Shown: positions 20,884 through 24,765 of the stretch, in pieces | Numbering within the stretch: position 1 is the stretch's first letter | Layout of the letters: each line of letters opens with the position of its first letter | IMG/VR virus record: IMGVR_UViG_3300034375_009424 | Location: 1 to 24,765 of that record | Reading direction: 5' to 3' (one strand) | DNA length: 24,765 nucleotides | Source: a virus | The notes under the pieces: model-generated | Database searches by the model: none | Told to the model about the DNA's origin: nothing | Seen by the model: the letters and a program-made list of their open reading frames with translations, nothing else | Position numbers and translations under genes: made by a program

Positions 20884-21425
20884 CCTACCCAACCACAGCG
20901 GTCGAAATTAAAATCAACTACAGCGGCAGCGGTCAATACGACGGACTCCCTGAGCACACGTTCACCCTGCTCATGGAAGACGCTACAGAGATCTCGTCTC
21001 CCTCGTGGTTCCTTTTATTCGAACGCGTTCTGAGCGCCCTGGGTTATTGCGAAACCTCCATCATGTCGGGCGCCTGCAGTCTCGCCTTCAACGACATGCG
21101 GGAACCTGCCGAAATGAAAAAGGTCGCCATCGAACATGACCTGCGACTTGTTGAAGACCCAGACCCAACCCCGAACATCAAACTCAAAGCGCCCAAGAAT
21201 ACCGAAAAGAAGCCCTTGTACGAGATCGTAGAAGACAATTCAGACGTTTACGGTCCTGCGTGGCTCCAGAAGTTGGCCAACATATTTAGAGTTGTTGCTG
21301 ACCAGATCGAAATCAGCGGTGAGGACGAGTTTGGCGTTTACCAAACCACGGGCGAAGACATTCGCGAATGGTTGTATAAGGAAGCGCAAAAGGCAGAAAA
21401 CTCTCAAAGCTTAGACAACGAGTAA
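20880..21425 (+). CDS. Unknown 181-aa acidic protein
   Basis: Not recognised. Residues 1-90 mix strands and helices (YSGSGQYDGLPEHTFTLLME), residues 92-118 are Pro/Lys-rich and probably a linker, and residues 120-175 are an acidic helical domain (LQKLANIFRVVADQIEISGE). There is no catalytic motif. Codon use is C/G-ending like the methyltransferase, so the operon may have moved as a unit. Confidence 0.65.
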   Translation: MTYPTTAVEIKINYSGSGQYDGLPEHTFTLLMEDATEISSPSWFLLFERVLSALGYCETSIMSGACSLAFNDMREPAEMKKVAIEHDLRLVEDPDPTPNIKLKAPKNTEKKPLYEIVEDNSDVYGPAWLQKLANIFRVVADQIEISGEDEFGVYQTTGEDIREWLYKEAQKAENSQSLDNE

Positions 21426-21445
21426 CCCCTCTCCTTTTTCTGGCA

Positions 21446-21709
21446 ATGACTGATCTTGAACTAATTTCTGCGGCAAACAAAGCCGGTTTATGTTTAGCTA
21501 CATGTTGGGATTTAAATGAACTCTGCAACGTCAGCGCGGCAGAAGAAACTGAAAAATGGATCCGGGATGCGGAAACAATCGAAGAGCGCGATGAAAAACA
21601 AAGAATCGCAAATCACGTGAGAATGCGTGCTCAAGAAAAAATGAACAACTTGCGCGAATTTGCCGAAATTATTCTCGCCGAACAAAGATTAAAAAATGCC
21701 CGTAACTAA
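21446..21709 (+). CDS. Unknown 87-aa helical protein ending the plus-strand operon
   Basis: Not recognised. It is helical and charged (ETEKWIRDAETIEERDEKQR), with two Cys near residues 16 and 20 and no visible domain. It follows the 181-aa gene by 20 bases but uses AT-richer codons, nearer to the FkbM-type and GT2 genes, so it may be a separate acquisition. A 6-bp hairpin lies 8 bases after its stop. Confidence 0.6.
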   Translation: MTDLELISAANKAGLCLATCWDLNELCNVSAAEETEKWIRDAETIEERDEKQRIANHVRMRAQEKMNNLREFAEIILAEQRLKNARN

Positions 21710-21717
21710 CATTGTCT

Positions 21718-21743
21718 GCACAGGAGAAGGTATCTATCTGTGC
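21718..21743 (+). terminator. Weak hairpin between convergent genes
   Basis: GCACAG (21718-21723) and CTGTGC (21738-21743) form a 6-bp stem with a 14-base loop, in the 45-base gap between the plus operon and the minus 52-aa gene. The following bases are not a clear T-tract, so termination is uncertain. Confidence 0.25.
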
Positions 21744-21754
21744 GCGAGTCTCAT

Positions 21755-21913
21755 TTAAGACTCATTTTTAATTTTCTTGGCGAAATACTGCTTAAAAACA
21801 TGTTTGCACTCTTCGTTAGAAATGTTTAATTCTTTTGCAGCGCGGGGGACGTTCCACCGGGCTTTAAAAAGCATTTCCAAAGGATCTACTTTATTTAATT
21901 TCGAGTTCTCCAT
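21755..21913 (-). CDS. 52-aa small protein with helix-turn-helix-like core
   Basis: A minus-strand frame from ATG at 21913 to TAA at 21755 encodes 52 residues. DPLEMLFKARWNVPRAAKEL (10-29), then NISNEECKHVFKQYF (30-44), looks like two helices with a turn, as in small phage DNA-binding proteins. The codon pattern and the overlap with the next upstream frame (23 bases) support it. A weak G-rich site precedes the ATG. Function unknown. Confidence 0.6.
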   Translation of the reverse strand: MENSKLNKVDPLEMLFKARWNVPRAAKELNISNEECKHVFKQYFAKKIKNES

Positions 21914-22070
21914 TTGCATCCCAGCTCATATAGGCGCTTAATTGCTGTCGATCAACGTCAGACTTAAACTTTGCGACAGTAGTCGGCCCGCGTCGACCGG
22001 TCAACTTTATTAATTTAGCTAATTCAGAAATAATCGGTACGTTTTCCGACGTGTCGAGTTCAAAAGGCAC
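21891..22070 (-). CDS. About 59-aa small protein, start uncertain
   Basis: A minus-strand frame ending with TAA at 21891 encodes a convincing sequence: FELDTSENVPIISELAKLIK, then LTGRRGPTTVAKFKSDVD and QQLSAYMSWDANGELEIK. An in-frame TAA lies at 22106-22104, and no ATG occurs before residue 47, so the start must be GTG at 22070 or, giving five more residues, ATT at 22085. Its end overlaps the 52-aa gene by 23 bases, indicating a coupled pair. Not recognised. Confidence 0.5.
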   Translation of the reverse strand: MPFELDTSENVPIISELAKLIKLTGRRGPTTVAKFKSDVDRQQLSAYMSWDANGELEIK

Positions 22071-22085
22071 AAAAAGAGCTTCAAT

Positions 22086-22359
22086 TTGATTAAATTTAAG
22101 CCCTTAATCGTTAAAAAACCGACGGTCCTGAATTATTTAAGCAAGGGCGATACTTGATTCCTCGATAACACAGCCACAGCGTGGCGCGATGCACAAGAGA
22201 CCACCAAGCCAGGTGATTCTCGTGATGCTGTTCGCGATCATATGTAGCACCGCGATACGTAATTGTCGTCACTACAGTTCAGCAACTGTAGTTATTCTAA
22301 AGATGATAAAACAGACTACAAAGTTTATGGTGTTACAAGACAAATTAAGAAAATATTAC
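22086..22359. other. Intergenic region with two hairpins
   Basis: No convincing gene lies here. A perfect 9-bp hairpin, ACTACAGTT (22271-22279) with AACTGTAGT (22284-22292) around a four-base loop, has no T-tract on either strand. A smaller one, GCCAC (22173-22177) with GTGGC (22181-22185), sits 90 bases away. An open plus-strand frame through the region looks non-coding. The region could hold the promoter of the two small minus genes, an RNA, or a protein-binding site. Confidence 0.4.
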
Positions 22360-22587
22360 TTACACACCCCGAACTAAACCACGCTGGCGAAGAAGTTCAA
22401 TCAAACTACCGCCGGAAGCGTCCTTTAAGAGCTCCTGCATACGACGGGCATCCATCTTTTGATCCACTAAATCGCGGAACTGATCCTGATCAAGTGGGAA
22501 AGTTACATCGCCATCGCCAGTAACACCAGCAACTTTTGTATCCGCAATCATCCGCTCAAGGAAATCCCGAGCAAGTTGCTCTTGCAT
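22360..22587 (-). CDS. Unknown 75-aa acidic protein
   Basis: Not recognised. It is mostly helical (ARDFLERMIADT; FRDLVDQKMDARRMQELLKD) with an acidic Gly-rich loop (VTGDGDVTFPLD) and a basic end. It follows the large virion-like protein by 24 bases in the same orientation and may be a chaperone or small virion part. No membrane segment. Confidence 0.6.
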   Translation of the reverse strand: MQEQLARDFLERMIADTKVAGVTGDGDVTFPLDQDQFRDLVDQKMDARRMQELLKDASGGSLIELLRQRGLVRGV

Positions 22588-22611
22588 AACTTGAACTTAG
22601 CTTTATTTAGT

Positions 22612-24765
22612 TTAGCGTCCAAATAACAGCTCAGATAAACCAAACTCACCCCGGCGTGGGTTAAATCGCTCACGAGCTAAGTCAAGTCGACGTTGAGCCT
22701 CTGAGCGATTTTGCTGACGTTGCTGTTCAGTACGTTGTTCTTGAGTAAGCGGTCGAATTTGCTGAGTTAGCGGTTGAGGTCCCACACGAGTTGGACTGGA
22801 TGCGCCGGTACGCGGTGCGGTGCCTAGCGCCTGCCGCAGTTTCGGAACAATACCTTCCCCAGTTTCTTGACGTACGACCTCATTAAGTGCACGAGTACCT
22901 GCTGTGCCGACCATGCCTGCTCCCACACCGGGGGCTAATACCGGAGCAGCGGCCAAAGCAGCTGAATACCCAACTGCCGCAGGCAGACTCTGAACAAATT
23001 CGCGTCCCATCTGCTGAGCCATAGGCGCAAGACCTTCGCGATATCCAGTTTGAATAGCTTCAGGGCTGGGAATCAGATCGGCAGCACCAGGCAACAACGC
23101 GGAAGGTGTGCGACGTAAAGCCCGAGCGTATTCACGTGCGCCCTGCGCAGCCATAGATAAAGGATCGCCAGAGTAATACGCTTTAGATGTCAGCGGTTCA
23201 CGCGATTGAGTGACCTCAGCCCGCAAAGGCCGAGGATCGCCCGGACGCGGATCGACAATAGCAACACCGCCAGCTAACGAAGCTGCAGGACGACCGGCTT
23301 GAAGCGGAACAATATTTCCCTCGCTGTTCATGTAAAGAAGTTGATTATTTCTATTTGTTAAAGGTCCAAACCCGACAGAGCGATAAGCGCCGCCACGGCG
23401 ATTGGGTTGTTGTCCTTTAAATTCCTCTTGACGACGAAGAATGGAGCTTTCGCTTAAAGACTTACCTTGTTCCTCTCGTAACCGTGCTAAATCAGAAGTA
23501 CCAATAGGAGAGTTCTCTAAAATCATGCCCGGACGCATATTACGCAGCACGTTCTCTGTAATAAACTTGTTCATTTGTTCAAACACCGGCGCAGGTATAT
23601 CTTTTGCGCTGTAATCAAAACTCTCAGAAGGAGTTCTAGTTTCAAAAGAAACGCTAGACATTCCCGTAACAGGGTTATCTCTTAAATAATTCAAAACGTT
23701 TTTAGACATTTCATCGGTGCGATCAAGGTCAGTGCCTAACCTAAAGCGCGAAGGTGCTGGAGAAGTATTAACGCGAATGCCGTAATCTCCTGTTGGGTCA
23801 ACAGAAACAGCACCTGTATCCGGATCGTAAGAAAAACTAGCTACAGCAGGAACTCGGTCTAAACCGGGATTTTTAAGCGATAGCGGTCCTGCTGTGGGGG
23901 ACATCGAAACGGTAGCCGGAGTATTAGTTATATTTTCAAACTCGTTAGCACGTTGTGTTATGAACGATAAAGCATCTTGAAGTTCTCGACCTTTAGCGTA
24001 GCCTCCCCCACCGACCACGGGCATCCGTCGGGATACAGCCGGCGCCGAACCAGCTTGCAACTGTTCGCCGTACCCCAACTGAATTAAACGATCAACCGCT
24101 TCTTTTTGTTTTCCGGTTTCTCCGCTGGTGTAATCCAATTCAATCTGCGACAAGTAAGAAGGCTGAACACCCAACTCCTTCATCGCAAGATTGTATATAT
24201 TTTGACGAGCTTCAGGTTTTGAAATTTCTTGTTCCAAATCTAAGTACGGAGACAATTTTTCTAAATTTCGTTCAATTTTTGGCGTAGGGTTATCTAAGAA
24301 ACCTTGAAGATAAGGACCGACCTCTGGATATTTTTCAACGAACTTATTAAGCTCTTTAGCTTGTTTATTTACGGCTTCTTGCCTAGCAATTTCCCGCGTC
24401 TCCAGTAATTGATTTTCAAGCCCAGGAATACCAAACTGGAGAGAATCCGTGGTGGTAACCGTAGGAATCAAGGGATCTATTTCAGCTGGCGACATATTTA
24501 CAGTTCTTCGCATTAGCTGTGCTTCTTCCGCGAGGCTGCGTACGGAGGGCTCTGCCTCCTGATTTAAATCCCTTTGAAGCTGATACAAAGTATTTCTATT
24601 TGGATTTCGGGCTTGTTGTTCTGCTCCTCGTAAAACTACCTCACGCCGAGCAGGACGATCAAGAGCCGAAGGAGCGATAGCGTCCGCCACCTGAGGCAAT
24701 AAAGCAGAACCTTCAATAGGAAAAGTATTTATATTTCCTTCTCTACCGATAGCTTGACGAAGCTC
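22612..24765 (-). CDS. Large Gln/Arg/Pro-rich protein, probable virion protein (5' end outside the window)
   Basis: The frame stays open from the TAA at 22612 to the right edge (717 residues visible), so an internal TTG at 24699 is not the start and the N-terminus is missing. The visible part has charged helical stretches (ENQLLETREIARQEAVNKQA, and LNKFVEKYPEVGPYLQGF), a Pro/Thr/Ser-rich centre and a hydrophobic Ala/Val/Gly segment (about 570-600 of the track reading, for example AALAAAPVLAPGVGAGMVG) that could cross a membrane, then a Gln/Arg-rich helical end with QRTEQQRQQNRSEAQRR. No enzyme motif is visible. Size and composition fit a large internal or tail-associated virion protein; function not established. 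Confidence 0.7.
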   Translation of the reverse strand, partial: ELRQAIGREGNINTFPIEGSALLPQVADAIAPSALDRPARREVVLRGAEQQARNPNRNTLYQLQRDLNQEAEPSVRSLAEEAQLMRRTVNMSPAEIDPLIPTVTTTDSLQFGIPGLENQLLETREIARQEAVNKQAKELNKFVEKYPEVGPYLQGFLDNPTPKIERNLEKLSPYLDLEQEISKPEARQNIYNLAMKELGVQPSYLSQIELDYTSGETGKQKEAVDRLIQLGYGEQLQAGSAPAVSRRMPVVGGGGYAKGRELQDALSFITQRANEFENITNTPATVSMSPTAGPLSLKNPGLDRVPAVASFSYDPDTGAVSVDPTGDYGIRVNTSPAPSRFRLGTDLDRTDEMSKNVLNYLRDNPVTGMSSVSFETRTPSESFDYSAKDIPAPVFEQMNKFITENVLRNMRPGMILENSPIGTSDLARLREEQGKSLSESSILRRQEEFKGQQPNRRGGAYRSVGFGPLTNRNNQLLYMNSEGNIVPLQAGRPAASLAGGVAIVDPRPGDPRPLRAEVTQSREPLTSKAYYSGDPLSMAAQGAREYARALRRTPSALLPGAADLIPSPEAIQTGYREGLAPMAQQMGREFVQSLPAAVGYSAALAAAPVLAPGVGAGMVGTAGTRALNEVVRQETGEGIVPKLRQALGTAPRTGASSPTRVGPQPLTQQIRPLTQEQRTEQQRQQNRSEAQRRLDLARERFNPRRGEFGLSELLFGR

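Noticed and set aside
22107-22130. Possible minus-strand terminator before the T6 run at 22112-22117
   Set aside because: The only stem is 3-4 bp with a three-base loop, too weak.
22263-22523. Plus-strand frame containing YKVYGVTRQIKKILLTHPEL
   Set aside because: This stretch looks protein-like, but the frame starts with TTG within a hairpin and then runs antisense through the 75-aa gene, becoming Arg/His-rich. Worth a homology search, but not supported.
1-24765. CRISPR array, insertion sequence, integrase or attachment site
   Set aside because: No regularly spaced direct repeats, no transposase or integrase motif and no terminal inverted repeats were seen.

Overview
This window is part of a tailed double-stranded DNA phage genome (Caudoviricetes). 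It carries a head-assembly block read on the minus strand: large terminase, portal, a scaffold-like protein and a major capsid protein. It also carries phage accessory genes (DUF3310, dCMP deaminase, HNH endonuclease, a tRNA) and an unusually large set of sugar-active enzymes and methyltransferases. There is no ribosomal, housekeeping or integrase gene. The host cannot be proven from the sequence. A capsid gene richer in G+C than the accessory genes, small basic head-region proteins and many glycan enzymes resemble aquatic phages, possibly cyanophages, but that is inference.

Layout, right to left, which is the main direction of transcription. (1) 24765-22360: the C-terminal 717 residues of a large Ala/Gln-rich probable virion protein that enters from beyond the window, then a 75-aa protein. 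(2) 22085-21755: two very small overlapping minus-strand genes that a length-limited ORF search misses. (3) 19911-21709: a plus-strand operon with a good sigma70-type promoter, holding a class I methyltransferase, a 29-aa one-helix membrane protein and three unknown proteins. (4) 19939-17869: a minus-strand run of a small unknown protein, an HNH endonuclease, a tRNA with anticodon UAA, two unknowns (one a zinc-ribbon type), an SH3-like protein and dCMP deaminase. (5) 17181-17897: a plus-strand FkbM-type methyltransferase. (6) 17112-12561: a GT2-type glycosyltransferase, an XRE-type repressor-like protein and six proteins that look like virion components, three of them Ala-rich and possibly internal or ejection proteins. 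(7) 10307-12564: a plus-strand pair, a GT4 glycosyltransferase and a GH130-like beta-propeller enzyme. (8) 10252-1: large terminase, a GT-A-like glycosyltransferase, DUF3310, six small genes, a GT17 glycosyltransferase, portal, scaffold-like gene, a strong terminator, two small proteins, a Tyr/Gly-rich protein, the major capsid protein and the first 16 codons of the next gene.

How the genes work together: terminase, portal, scaffold and capsid protein build and fill the head. Four predicted glycosyltransferases, one glycoside phosphorylase/hydrolase-like enzyme and two methyltransferases could build or edit a glycan on the virion or on the host envelope. Every plus-strand island begins with or consists of such enzymes and sits between minus-strand modules like an inserted cargo gene (moron).

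The points most worth a second look are: the 509-base same-strand overlap of portal and scaffold-like genes; a perfect 10-bp hairpin with a T-tract inside the start of the portal gene; a tRNA with a leucine anticodon but a short class I variable loop; the glycan genes scattered through the morphogenesis region; and several tiny genes.
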